NCBI GenBank assembly: GCA_015679605.1
Contig: JAAAVE010000025.1
Span: forward strand, 5,732-45,181
Reading direction: 5' to 3'
From: Podila epigama
Lineage: Eukaryota; Mortierellomycota; Mortierellomycetes; Mortierellales; Mortierellaceae
Length of the DNA stretch: 39,450 nucleotides
Shown: positions 22,233 through 32,001 of the stretch, piece by piece
How the letters are laid out: the number at the start of each line of letters is the position of its first letter
Numbering within the stretch: the first letter of the stretch is position 1
Program-made: the position numbers and the translations under genes
Notes under the pieces: model-generated
Database searches by the model: none
What the model was told of the DNA's origin: nothing
Seen by the model: only the letters and a program-made list of their open reading frames with translations

Positions 22233-25200
22233 TCAGTCAACAGTGAGGTCTGTTGATGAAGATAAACTACTGTCAACCGATATTGACGGCGAACCTTGAG
22301 CTTTAGAAATGGCACCATCATCAACATCACTCTGTGGAGAGGGATGTTTGGCTGACATGGTTTCCGCCAGGGAGAGGCGCAACATTGGTGAAGTACCCCT
22401 TGCCTTGGTACTGACTCCTACAGTGCTTGACACAGTCTTTGGTGGCATTCGAGAGGGAACAGTGGACACTGTTGATGATGGCGGTGATTGTGATTTTGTA
22501 GACAGATACAGTGGTCTGTCCAGGTTAATCTTGAACCCCTTCACTACCAGTTCTTGGACCTTGCTCAAAAAGGCGCGTCCTATCGTCTCGTCCACAAAGA
22601 TGTGCTTGCTCAAAGATCGCAACAACTTTTCCAGTTTTGTAATCGTCTCACCCTTGCGAAGTGGTTGCGACAGATCCACTCTTTGATCATAGGTACGATA
22701 GTATCGGACAAGGTCAGACACCTGCATGAACACCGACACCGATATCTCATTTGTTCGTGTGATCTCTTGTAAATAGCAATATGGTAGGCCTAATAATGTC
22801 CAACGTACAGTCATGTTAGAAAAAAAAGGTGAGGAAACGAGGAGCTTTCCAATTGAGTTTTTGCATATCATAGATCCTACAATAATTCACAAAAAGAAAG
22901 GAATAGAGACTTACGGCAATTCAGGTTCTCGTCAAATTCTTCAGAGACAGACAAGAACTGGAACTCGGACAAATATGACAAGTTTCTCGGGTCGAATGGG
23001 CTGACGATGGCACCTACAAAGGGCTCTACTCCTAGTTCGTGTCGCCGGAACATAGTTTGATAGTCTGTTTGGTTCTCAATATCGCGGATGCTGGGTGTTG
23101 GCTCGAACGTTGGGTGGGAATGGTACCAGCCCACAACCACAAACCCCTTGGACGAGAAAAACGAGCGCGCCTCGATATCAGATACAGGATCTATCTCACA
23201 CTGAAGACTGGTGCTCAGGCTGCGGCAAGGAAAGACGCTGAGAATGAACAAAATCCGTTCATCTTCGTCATATAGCCCACCCAGAAGGCCAATGATTTCT
23301 GTTTGGGCCAAATGCGAGTGAAAGTCCATAATGAGCTACATGTCCAGGATAATAAATACAGCAAGATCAGAACAAAAGACGATGTTTGTTTTCTGCACTT
23401 GTAAGCAACTCTGCTCGCTAGCCTTCTTATCCCCCTTCGGTCGCTGAGTAACTCTTACCATGGCATCAGACGACACTTTGACCCGAAAAGGTGCTGGGTG
23501 TTGTTGGTTATATTTCCGAAGTGGCACCAGTCGGAAGGGGCCATAGCCCTGACTGGTTTTGTCCGTGTCATCGTGATTGTGGAACCTGGCGCCGTGGCCT
23601 TGAGATTGACGAAGGTAGTGTTGGGCTCGCTTGTTCTTTGGCACACGTGTATTGACTTGCAACATTTCGGACGCAGCAAAGTACTTTGCATTCTGGGCCG
23701 CAAGTCTTTCCTGCTCGTACTCTTCTTCCATCTCGTCCCTTGTCATACCATATCGCTCATAGAACTCTGCATCTGTGAGATACTTATCGAACTCATGGTC
23801 AGTGTTGCCACGCTTAGTCCCAGTCATTGAATGGGTGTTGTGGGCAATGACATGGCCTTCAAGCTCTTTTTTGTCGACCCTAATTTCAAAATCAAGAAGC
23901 ATGTCGCTGTCAGAGACTGAAGAAATGAAATAGATATTGGATAAACGGCAACGACTAGTAGTTGAAAGCCGATACACATATGCACATACCACTCTCCCTT
24001 TTCATTCCGAACCCGCCGTCTTCGGATCGGTGGTGCCGCCCAAAGAGAGTCTAAATAATCAGACTCTGCGTGGGCAGTCCGCGCCTTGCGAGAGATAACG
24101 GGGGCCGAAGATGACGATGACGAGGACCAGCCACGTTCCTCGGAATGGCCTCGCCTCTTTGAAGAGTTATTGCCGCCATTCCTAGGTCTCGCCAAGGATG
24201 CCCCTGGAGACGACGCCGTCATGCCAACATTAATGGCGCCAATAGACTCAAGCCAAGAGTGTACGCGGCCGATTGCATTGACATCACCACAGTCCCGGAG
24301 ACTAGACCGCACACTTGTTTTCGTCAGGTAGGTCGATGGCGACTCTTCCCAAGCATGAAGGATAGTGTTTCGAATGCGCAAGTATCGCTCTGGTGTCTTG
24401 CTGGCTTTGTTACAAAAGAATTCAGAGTGAACTCTCTTCTCCTCCTCAGTAATGACATTCTTGTCCAAAATCCTTGGTACTGTTTGATGGTCCGACAGGT
24501 TGCTCATAGTTAATGAGGGTGCGATTGACATGCCTCCTGGTGAATATGGCCTTGACGTATTCAAAGCTGTTGCATCTGTCTGCTGCACAGTTGAAGCATA
24601 CGATGCTGTATGAGAGGCATCTCGATTATTTGACTTTTGCTGAGTGACTGTCGCACGCGTTGCTGTTGTTGCCGTTGCTGTTGTAGGAGACTTTCTCGGC
24701 CCTGTACCAAGCGATCCTTCCTCCTCCTCATCATCGCCCTGCTTATCGCTTTCCGCCTGCTGAGCCGTCAACCCAGTCATAGAGTGACGGTTCAGATCCT
24801 GCCTTGAATTAGTGAGTATCGTAATAGTAGGTGTGTTCCCTGTTGGGGTATCAAAGTGTTGCTCTATGTTGGTAGCGTTGGCTTGCAAGGATGATCTTGA
24901 TGTTGACGCGGGTATTATTCTGGGAGCCATGACTGAAGGTCGAACCACTTTAAGAGTTCCATCTTCTGAAGAGCCAATCTCTTCCTCATCGTAAGATGTA
25001 ATATCAGGCTGAAGTTCCGCTACATGTACTGCGCCAAACGACACGGTCCGCCGCTCTTTGGGAATATGCGGAATCTTGTGATAGGGGATAGGATCGTACG
25101 GACCTGCCTGTTGTTTTGGACGTTGTGATTGATTTTGTTGAGCATCTTTGAGAGTTGCCTTGAATGAACTGGCTGTCGTACCTGTACTGTTGATGCTGCT

Positions 25201-27354
25201 TGTGCTGGTATTGAATTGGATGTTTGCATATGGGTCCGTGGCAAGTCCATGTAAATCCGATAAGATCGGCGAAGATGCAATCGCTAGTTTCCGAGCATTT
25301 CCAGACTCCAGTGTCTCATCATCATCCTCGTCATCCAGATCGTTGATATCGCGGTCCGAGTCGGTATCGAAATCACTTGAAAGCCGTGAGCGAGATGATG
25401 CATTTGAAAAAGGGGAGATCGACCGCGACTTTGCCTTGTTTGCAAAGGGGGGTAACTCCCTCGCCAAGGTTAATTGCGCTGTAGTCCCTTCGTCACTGCT
25501 ATCAACATCAATGTCAATGTCCTCGTCCTCGTCCATCCCATGGGGTACTCGCCTTTGCGGTGCTGAGGTGTAGTTAGTTGGTAAAGAAGCGAATAAAGGG
25601 CGCAAGCCGGGACTTGGAGTGGTAGCTCCGACAGAACTCGCCTTTGTTGACAGTGATGGTGACTTTGATCCTGACCGGTCCTCATCATTGTCTGTATCGT
25701 ATCCGCTCTAAGAAATACAATAGTGCGTGGGTCAGCAAAGCTGCATAAAGAAACAAAAAAGAATCGACCGATTCGTAAAAGTTTGCTGTCTCTGTACATA
25801 TCCGTACCGTTGCTCCAAATTCTGACCCAGTAAAGTCTTCGAGGCCGGACTCTGAGGTGACACTGCGAGCTCTGCGTCCAAGCCGTGAAAAAGAGTCATA
25901 TGCACTGTCGCTCCCAGCGGTCACACTGGCATCGATTCTCTTGACTTTCTTGCTCCTTGGTCTGCGCTTTCCCGTGCGTTTAAGCTCGCCATCTTCTTCC
26001 GAGTTTGCTGCCGAAGAACGATTCCTGTCCAAACCCTCGCCATCACTAGTGTTTGTGGATGCATCATGGGGTATCTAGTGTTCGATTAAAGAATGAGCTT
26101 TTTCGTAAGTCGTCCAAGTCGTTTAAGGCTGATATGTGTGGGGTCAAAAGTCAAATATATAAATACCTTGTCTGTCACTACGAGGTGGCGCGCATGGTTT
26201 TTCACCTGAAGTGGGTTTCGAGTCCCTACGACGGCTGCAATCGCCTTCCAGTTCCCGTGGCCATGTATCCTCTTTTTTTTTGATAAAAGCTGTTGTTAGC
26301 GGTATTCATTCAATTTTTTTCCTTCTCTTCTCGTGCACCTGATCATGAACAACGTGTGAATGTAGGGTATATTTGTCACCTACCAGCCCTTCCCGCAAAC
26401 GTTCGTCCTCTTCAAGTGTCCATCGAGTATTGTGCGAAGGCAAGTCAGCCGAAGAAAGCTTAGTGTTTAGCCGCGCATCTAAAATGCGTTTTTTGGAAGA
26501 AGTAAGAAATCAGAGCCAACGTAGGAAGAAAACAAGAAACAACATAGCGGACAAGTTGATCATAGGACAACGGTACCTTCACTCGCTGTTCTTTTTGACT
26601 TTCCTGACCAGTCATACGAGCTCTTGCGCTTTTTCGATTCCTTTTCTTTCGATGGTGTCTTTGACGCGTTTTTGTTCAATGACGCTATTGACGTGTTTTT
26701 GTGCCAGGGGGATGTGGTGGCACCTTCTCCAAAATGAGAGGTAGAAAATACACTCTTTGAGGTTGGCAGTCTTCCCGAGTAGAACAGTTCCTCAGCCAAC
26801 ATGCTTTCAATCACAGACTGTGATCTTTCATCTGTGTTTTCTGTAGTTTCAAGTCCAGTCTGAGAATGGTGCTATTATATTAGATAAAGGTTCATTTCTT
26901 TGCAACGTTAGAGATCGAAACTAACGATGGGATTGACCAATAAAATCATGGCGCAGATCTGCTACCTCTTGCATGACCCATTCCGGGATCTGGTATTTCT
27001 CTTCAATATATTCGTAAATCCTATTGTAAGTACATCCAAAAATGAAAACAAATTAGTAAATCGAGCAAGATTTTGGATCAACACCTTTTTGTGTGTGGTG
27101 ACGCGAAAAAGGGCTTACTCTTGACCATCAGGACTTTGAGCATTATCGTCCGCAGTCGACTCGGATCCGGCCTTATTGTTTCCACCTTCCCGCGACTTTG
27201 GACTTGTTTCAGCATTCCCAGTAGTTTCTAACAGTGATGGGTCTTGTCTCGACTCCCCGGACGATGTTTCTGCTACGGCTTTAAGCCGTTCATGTTCAGA
27301 GTCGTCACCATCGATGTCAATGTCAATATCGATGTCAATCTCTTCCTCCGCCAT
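22233..27354 (-). CDS. MYSM1-like histone H2A deubiquitinase (SANT-SWIRM-MPN/JAMM), ten exons
   Basis: Exons are 27354-27119, 27020-26966, 26871-26577, 26478-26384, 26271-26167, 26074-25808, 25707-23990, 23879-23459, 23335-22915 and 22789-22233 (4170 nt, 1389 aa). A SANT/Myb domain at about residues 213-260 has [20 protein letters not shown] and [15 protein letters not shown] domain at about 766-843 includes [11 protein letters not shown] and PERYLRIRN. An MPN domain follows from about 1065, with [18 protein letters not shown] and the JAMM zinc motif HSHP-x6-S-x2-D near 1135, so the metalloprotease site looks intact. The order matches animal MYSM1, which removes ubiquitin from H2A to activate transcription. 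Linkers are acidic and Ser-rich. Two splice choices are uncertain: the exon 2 donor (GTAGCA at 26965 keeps phase; the better-looking GTTAGT does not) and the exon 8 acceptor (23880 gives Trp-Val-Asp-Lys; one about 40 nt upstream adds about 14 residues). Exon 5's acceptor follows an A-rich rather than pyrimidine-rich stretch. Confidence 0.88.
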
Positions 27355-28689
27355 CACCACTCAATATCCTTAAAATTCAATGTTGCACCGCCGGGTGTAC
27401 GTAGAAGGTGAAGATGGTTTTTTGATCAGGGCTCAAGTCAACGTCGCTCTAATGTCTTGGTGAAAAAAAGCCGGTGCTCTCGGTGGATATTCTGAAAGTG
27501 ACCGCGAGACGTGGTTCTCAAGGCAGTGTGGTGTGGTGTGGAGTGAAAATAGAAAAAGGATTCACCAAGCTTTCTACCTCAAAATGAAATTGAGTAATGG
27601 AGAAAATAAAAATCAGGGTGCCAGAGTAATTAGTTGGTAGTATGGCACAATGCAGGCCTGCTCAAAGTCATCAATGCATGCCAATTGTAGTAGATCAGCA
27701 CACGACAAGTAATTGCAGAGGCTCAAGGTTTTTAGGACAAAATGCAAAGATGAATAATGATTTAGCGTAAACCCTGTGAGCTCTTCCCGAGCTGAATGAC
27801 GCATAACGTACAGTGGTTGTGTATCCTTTGCCAGTAGATGAATGCATTACAGCATTTGTAGCGTAGAAAGGTGGTCTTTATAATTTTTCTTCACAATGTG
27901 TGAAGCCAAATATGTTTGAGTGGTAGAATTGAAGTCCGGTGCCAGTGACTGGCGTTTTGTAAATTTAGGTGGTGGTACGCGACTGAAGGTTTTGGCGTGA
28001 ATATAATGGATTTAAGACCAGTCGCTTGACCCGCTACCATGACTCTAAAGCATCCGACGGTGGTGCCAGTCTTGGTGAAGTCGCTGCAAACAAGTTTCCC
28101 TGTTTGATATATGTCCTATTATGCTGCCATAAATATATCACCTGCTTACCGACTTGCCTTTATCGGTACCTGAGCCATGTTGCTTGTAACGGATGGGGTA
28201 TGGGTATGCGTACATGTGAGAGATAGGTGAGGTATCCTCTTCTCAGCAACGCCAAACAGGATGCCTTCCCATGGTCCGTCAGGCAAGACTTTTGAGTGGA
28301 TGACTGGTGGGTGTCAGGTAGAAGGAATGAGCCATTGTCGATGTATGGTCACGGCATGGTGGTTGAACTCAACCTCTTTTTCCACATCCACCTTCATTCA
28401 CGACTAATGCACATATTCTGATCGTCATCATTTTAAACGCTTTCTCAGGGGGTATGCAGTATTGTTTTTTCCTCTTGTGCACTTTTCCTTCATTCAGCAT
28501 GCTATTCCGGCGCGTCGATTCAGCTGGGTTGTAATGTGAGAAGGAGGGGGAGGGAGGTCGAGTGCATGTTCGCATTTCCGAGTAGGAGTGTAGACAACGC
28601 GATGTACCCGCTGGTTAAATTTCATTAAACCACACCACATTTTCAGCCTACATTATTTGTTCTTATTGTTCTTCATAAAATAAATTTCT
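27355..28689. other. Intergenic: MYSM1-like gene promoter and HAD gene 3' flank
   Basis: About 1.3 kb without an intact gene. It holds a possible F-box/LRR relic (see 27613-27804) and a 13-bp inverted repeat at 27941-27953 (GCCAGT, G, ACTGGC). No tRNA-like B box was found on either strand by eye. Confidence 0.5.
27613..27804 (-). pseudogene. Possible F-box/LRR protein relic
   Basis: A 63-codon open frame with Leu/Cys-rich sequence (LKTLSLCNYLSCADLLQLA) reads like one repeat of the leucine-rich part of fungal F-box proteins. There is no F-box, no start context and no continuing frame on either side, so if real it is a decayed fragment. Chance is a serious alternative. Confidence 0.2.
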
Positions 28690-29937
28690 TCACTCGCGTA
28701 CTTCCAAGTGTTTGCGCCAGTAAGCAGTCAACAGAGGCAACTCAGCAAGCGACGACAATTGATGATCCACAACGGGCACAGTCATTTTAGCATTCTTATC
28801 ATCCGGTTTCGAATCATCTGGCACCTCGATCATCATCTCATTTCCGGTCCGGTCCACAGTCGAAATAAGGACCGTTCGCACCCCCAAGACCTTGGCCCAT
28901 GACAACATCTTTTCCTTGTCGTCCACCACCACCGCGGTACGAGGATCCACACCACAGTGCTTGAAAATGGCTGCATAGAACTTTGTAGAGTCTTTGTGAA
29001 CGTCTACCAAGTCAGGTCCGTAAATCTGAGTGAACACGCGTGAAGGTGGCTCGTTTGGATCCGGGCCCAAGATATATTCCAATGGATCATCTTGACTACC
29101 ATTGCCTTTGCCTTTAGTGTAGATCAACTCTGAAAAGGCATCCATGTAAGCCTTCACCTCCTCACGGTTCTGAGCCATTATCCTCTTAGTCGTGTCGTCC
29201 ACTGTGGCCAGACCCAAGGTTCGAAAGGTCAGTGTGAGATCCATTGACTGTTCGCCAGAGCACATGTACATTGCAAAGCCTTGTTCGTGCTTGAGTGCCT
29301 TGATGGCTTGAACAGCCCCTGGGAAATCGGCCTTGGCTCGTGAAAGACAGTAAATATGAGCCATTTTGGCGATCTGCATACATGTCTCTTCTGATTCGGG
29401 TAGCACGACCAGAGGCGCGTCCGCATATTCATCCTCGATGTCTCGTTCGAGCTGGTCATTGTCCTTGGTTTGGTTCTGGTCCTGGCTCCGGTCCTGGTTC
29501 TGGCTCTGGTTTTTCCTCTGCTGACGACGTTCTCTCGCCTCCAAGATCTGCTCATTCACAAGCCGCGCACTCTCTTGGATCCAAAACAAGTTATAATAAC
29601 GATCCAGTAGCTTGTGTGAATCCCATTTCTGCAATTTATCGTACCAGAGTCCTTGTTTGAACAACATTGCTGCGAGACGACCATTTGCACGACCCCAGAA
29701 CAATCCAGGTCCACCAACTATGGTCGACGGCATGAACTCGCCCACCATACGAATCCATTGTGGACCTCGAGACTTGTTATCGTTGATCACATCACCACTG
29801 TCAAGGAAGATAGCCAGAGGCATTGTTTTTGGGAGATTGGACGAGAAAAGACGCGCATCTGGCAAAGTGGACACCTTTGAAGGTTGCGTGGATGAACCAG
29901 GAGCTGGAGAGGGACACGTTGAATAAGTGATATTCAT
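28690..29937 (-). CDS. HAD-superfamily-like protein, single exon (415 aa)
   Basis: The frame opens at ATG 29937 and runs uninterrupted. Motif I is IFLDSGDVI (nucleophile-position Asp about residue 46) and the late motif is AVVVDDKEKML (acidic pair about 338-339), with a Lys before an FKHCGVDPRTAV stretch, as in haloacid-dehalogenase-like hydrolases. A helical cap region lies between, interrupted by a Gln/Asn/Asp-rich repeat (about residues 145-170). The residue two after the nucleophile is Gly, not Asp, so the usual acid/base of HAD phosphatases is absent. DxGGV-type HADs share this, so activity remains possible. No mitochondrial or secretion signal is obvious. An upstream in-frame ATG at 30123 would add 62 residues of odd, Phe-rich sequence. 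I prefer 29937 because the decayed copy at 31367-31745 keeps an ATG at the same place. A CACGTG lies about 150 bp upstream. Substrate unknown. Confidence 0.8.
   Translation of the reverse strand: MNITYSTCPSPAPGSSTQPSKVSTLPDARLFSSNLPKTMPLAIFLDSGDVINDNKSRGPQWIRMVGEFMPSTIVGGPGLFWGRANGRLAAMLFKQGLWYDKLQKWDSHKLLDRYYNLFWIQESARLVNEQILEARERRQQRKNQSQNQDRSQDQNQTKDNDQLERDIEDEYADAPLVVLPESEETCMQIAKMAHIYCLSRAKADFPGAVQAIKALKHEQGFAMYMCSGEQSMDLTLTFRTLGLATVDDTTKRIMAQNREEVKAYMDAFSELIYTKGKGNGSQDDPLEYILGPDPNEPPSRVFTQIYGPDLVDVHKDSTKFYAAIFKHCGVDPRTAVVVDDKEKMLSWAKVLGVRTVLISTVDRTGNEMMIEVPDDSKPDDKNAKMTVPVVDHQLSSLAELPLLTAYWRKHLEVRE
29460..29515 (-). repeat. Gln/Asn-rich coding repeat in the HAD gene
   Basis: Imperfect hexamer-like repeats (CAGAACC-type units on the minus strand) encode alternating Asn-Gln and Asp-Gln dipeptides within the cap region of the HAD-like protein. 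The repeat is probably a flexible insertion. It is missing from the decayed copy because of that copy's internal deletion. Confidence 0.7.
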
Positions 29938-30157
29938 TATATTTTTTCTTTCCGAGGAGTGCGTGAAAAAACAATGAAAAAGTGCGAAGGAGAACAAGAA
30001 AACAGATGAAAAAACGTGTTCCAACGCAACAATGGGATCCCAGATCTGCTGCGGACCTGTGGCTTGATTGTGGCAGCTCAACAGCACACGTGATGGTGTG
30101 TTATCAGGTTCAAGATATGACATTGGAGGGGAAAAAAAGCGTAGAAAGTTTAACGAG

Positions 30158-30533
30158 CTACGTGCGAGAAGGCAGTTTATTGGTTTTTTGAATTAGCGCG
30201 TCGAAACAAAGTCCGGTAAAGAACAGTTTCTTACTCACGTGTTCATTTTCTGGGTAGACGTTCACAAGGACTCCTCGCATTTCTACACGGCCATTTTCAA
30301 AGACTGTAACGTAGTCCTCTCGAACAAAGCTCAATGACCATTGCAACAAAATTTAGTGAGAAGGGTAAATCTAACCTGTCTCACGACGGCCTAAAACCCA
30401 ACGCATGCTCCCCTATTCACTGGAGAACAACGCTTACTGAATTCCGCTTCAGTATGGTAGGAAGAGCCGACATCAAAGGACCAAAGAGCAATCTCCGTAA
30501 GAACGCTTGGTAGGAAAGGTCGTGTCCAGACAT
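30158..30533 (-). CDS. Possible small split gene of unknown function (model unresolved)
   Basis: Two good-looking coding pieces lie here. Piece A (30533-30438) starts with ATG and gives 32 residues with a hydrophobic helix (LLFGPLMSALPTILK), ending at a GTAAGC donor in phase 0. Piece B (about 30329-30238 or to 30158) reads FVREDYVTVFENGRVEMRG and LVNVYPENEH, a compact beta-rich look, then either reads through to a TAG at 30158 or splices at GTGAGT (30237) to a short last exon ending near 30110. The only usable acceptor for piece B (after ATTGAG) needs phase 2, which does not match piece A. A microexon, a sequencing error or gene decay could explain this. The VTVFENGRVEMRGVLVNV stretch is faintly reminiscent of an Sm fold, but I would not assign it. 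Confidence 0.35.
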
Positions 30534-31188
30534 TTCTTAGAGTGCACGATTTAGCCCCCCTTTAGTATAACTTGATCTTTTTTTTTTCTTGACGTTCACG
30601 CACTGGTTTTTTTTTCAGCGATCCCTCCCCTTCTTTTTTACATCCCTTGCTCTTTTCCATCTATGCCAACATCCTTTGATTTTTTCACTACCCCGTCTAT
30701 TTCCCTAGAATTAGTCCTTCCTGCTGTTGTCCCTTTATGTTGTCTCTAGTGTTCCGTTCAGCAAGGTATCCGTTTTGTGTTGTCCCTTGATGTGGTCCCC
30801 TGGTTTTTTTCTCTTGTCCTGTTCACTCCGTTGATTCGTTCTTTTTTTTTAGAATGGTGCCCTTGTGTCTGCATAATGTCGTGAGATGTGTACATCAGTC
30901 AGCAGAAACTAGGCAAGAGCAAGTTGACCCCAAGGAAAGCAAGAGTGAGATTGGCGTTGTATATTAAAAGAGTAACAATCCATCAACAATTTCATCAACA
31001 GCTATTTTCCTGCTCACAAAGACCTACCTCTCGCAAAAAAAACTCTCACAAGAACGTCATCTCTTCCTCGTCCACAAAAACAAGGTAAGCGGCATTTCTA
31101 TCTTCAGTCAATAGACTTTTTTTTTTTTTTTTGTAGTGTAATCATTGAGATCTAACATCTAACATTCTATATTATCATAGTCTCGACC
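30534..31188. other. Non-coding stretch: promoter and 5' UTR of the secreted peptide gene
   Basis: The plus strand is pyrimidine-rich with many T-runs from about 30570 to 30850, typical of a fungal core promoter. A leader then begins around 30880-31080, followed by a 5'-UTR intron. Short upstream open frames here look like untranslated leader. Confidence 0.5.
31085..31180 (+). other. Predicted 5'-UTR intron of the small secreted protein gene
   Basis: The donor CAAG|GTAAGC, a CTAAC branch-like element (present twice near 31152-31164), and the acceptor ATCATAG end eight bases before the ATG of the small secreted peptide at 31189. The motifs are strong, which argues that this locus is or recently was transcribed. 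Confidence 0.55.
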
Positions 31189-31364
31189 ATGAAATTCATA
31201 CATTGCGCTATTGCTTGCATGCTACTCAGTGTTGGCCTTGTGCAGTGAAGGCGGACTATGCCTGTTTCAGGCAATGTATCGCAGATTCACCAAACAAGCT
31301 CTGCGGTACTCATGACTGCCCTGCTGCATATGAAGTGTTCAGATGTGCAAGTGAATGTCCTTAG
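31189..31364 (+). pseudogene. Small six-cysteine secreted protein, frame broken at the end of the signal peptide
   Basis: The ATG at 31189 opens a 19-codon signal-peptide-like segment (basic-start, hydrophobic core ACMLLSVGL), then meets an in-frame TGA at 31246. From 31251 a different frame (shifted by two) encodes 37 residues to TAG at 31362, with six cysteines spaced C-x3-C-x8-C-x4-C-x8-C-x3-C, a near-symmetric pattern. A single-base loss near 31246 would explain the break; a sequencing error would look the same. A 5'-UTR intron with good splice sites precedes it. Small cysteine-rich secreted proteins serve fungi as effectors, antimicrobial peptides or signalling molecules, but I recognise no family. 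It lies head-on to the decayed HAD copy and ends two bases before it. Confidence 0.6.
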
Positions 31365-31366
31365 GC

Positions 31367-31745
31367 CTTTGGATCTGGGTCCAAGATATAATCCATTAGA
31401 TCATCATGGCCATCATTACCTTTGCCTCTAACATCCATGCAGGCTTTTGCCTCTTCTCGGTTCCGAGCCATTATCCTCTCAGTCGTGTCGTCGACTGTAG
31501 CAAGACACAAGGTTCGAATGGTCAGCATGAGATCCACTTTCAAGGAAGATGGCCAGAGGAATTGTTTTTGGGAGATTGGACGAAAGGAGACGCGCATCTG
31601 GCAAGGTGGACACCTTTGAAGGTTGCGTGGATGAACAAGAGGCAAGGAGAAGGACACGATGAATAAGTGATACTCATTTTACTTTATCCATGTTTTTTTT
31701 TCTTTTCTTTTCCGGAGAGCGAGAAAAAAGGAAAAACGTGTTTCT
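31367..31745 (-). pseudogene. Truncated, deleted copy of the HAD-like gene
   Basis: This segment matches 29053-29240 and then 29795 to about 29970 of the intact HAD-like gene on the same strand, including its start codon (here 31677) and some upstream flank. About 550 bp of the middle are missing, joined near 31540, with a further small deletion of about 20-25 bp near 31431 and many substitutions. The frame after the first ~10 codons is shifted, and the motif I and late acidic motifs are both absent. It cannot make a functional protein and marks a local duplication followed by decay. Confidence 0.85.
31546..31745 (-). repeat. Direct repeat with 29800-29990 (HAD gene 5' part)
   Basis: Long near-identical blocks (for example TTGTTTTTGGGAGATTGGAC and the stretch around the start codon) recur about 1.75 kb away in the same orientation. 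This is the better-preserved half of the duplicated HAD copy and could mediate unequal crossing-over. Confidence 0.8.
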
Positions 31746-31752
31746 TGCAGAA

Positions 31753-32001
31753 ATGCTCGTATTATCTTTGCCAAGAACAATGCTTAGGAATACCGTTGTT
31801 AGCTCTAACACAATCCCATTTGTTTTCGCACATGTAGATCTCAAAGACAATGTCATCAAGTTTCCGTGGGCTTGGAAGGAGTACACGAAACGCGACTATA
31901 ACGCGTTACAATGTTTTTTTACAGCAATGGTGCCTAGCATTGGTTACGACGAAAGTCAAATCAACTCCTGTGAAGGAAAGGCATTTTTTTTTTGTTGGTA
32001 G
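31753..32001 (+). CDS. Unassigned short open frame (82 codons)
   Basis: An ATG at 31753 opens a frame with a varied, non-repetitive composition (for example FPWAWKEYTKRDYNALQ) to TAG near 32001. Its composition is more protein-like than that of the neighbouring spurious frames, but there is no recognised domain, it ends in a Phe-rich tail from a T-run, and its upstream DNA is the flank of the decayed HAD copy. It may be a fragment of an older gene or chance. Confidence 0.2.
   Translation: MLVLSLPRTMLRNTVVSSNTIPFVFAHVDLKDNVIKFPWAWKEYTKRDYNALQCFFTAMVPSIGYDESQINSCEGKAFFFCW

Noticed and set aside
26900-26930. GTTAGT donor for exon 2 of the MYSM1-like gene
   Set aside because: It is in phase 1 and leads to early stops with every nearby acceptor; GTAGCA at 26965 keeps the frame.
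29938-30123. Longer start for the HAD-like gene (62 extra residues)
   Set aside because: The extra part is Phe/Ser-rich leader-like sequence, and the decayed duplicate preserves an ATG at the shorter start.
30365-30420. A 15-nt microexon (after TTTTAG, before GTTAGA) to rescue the small split gene
   Set aside because: It keeps phase 0 and so does not cure the phase-2 requirement of the next acceptor.
27355-31188. tRNA or CRISPR-like features in the gene-poor stretches
   Set aside because: No GGTTCGANTCC B box with a matching A box, and no regularly spaced repeats were found by eye.
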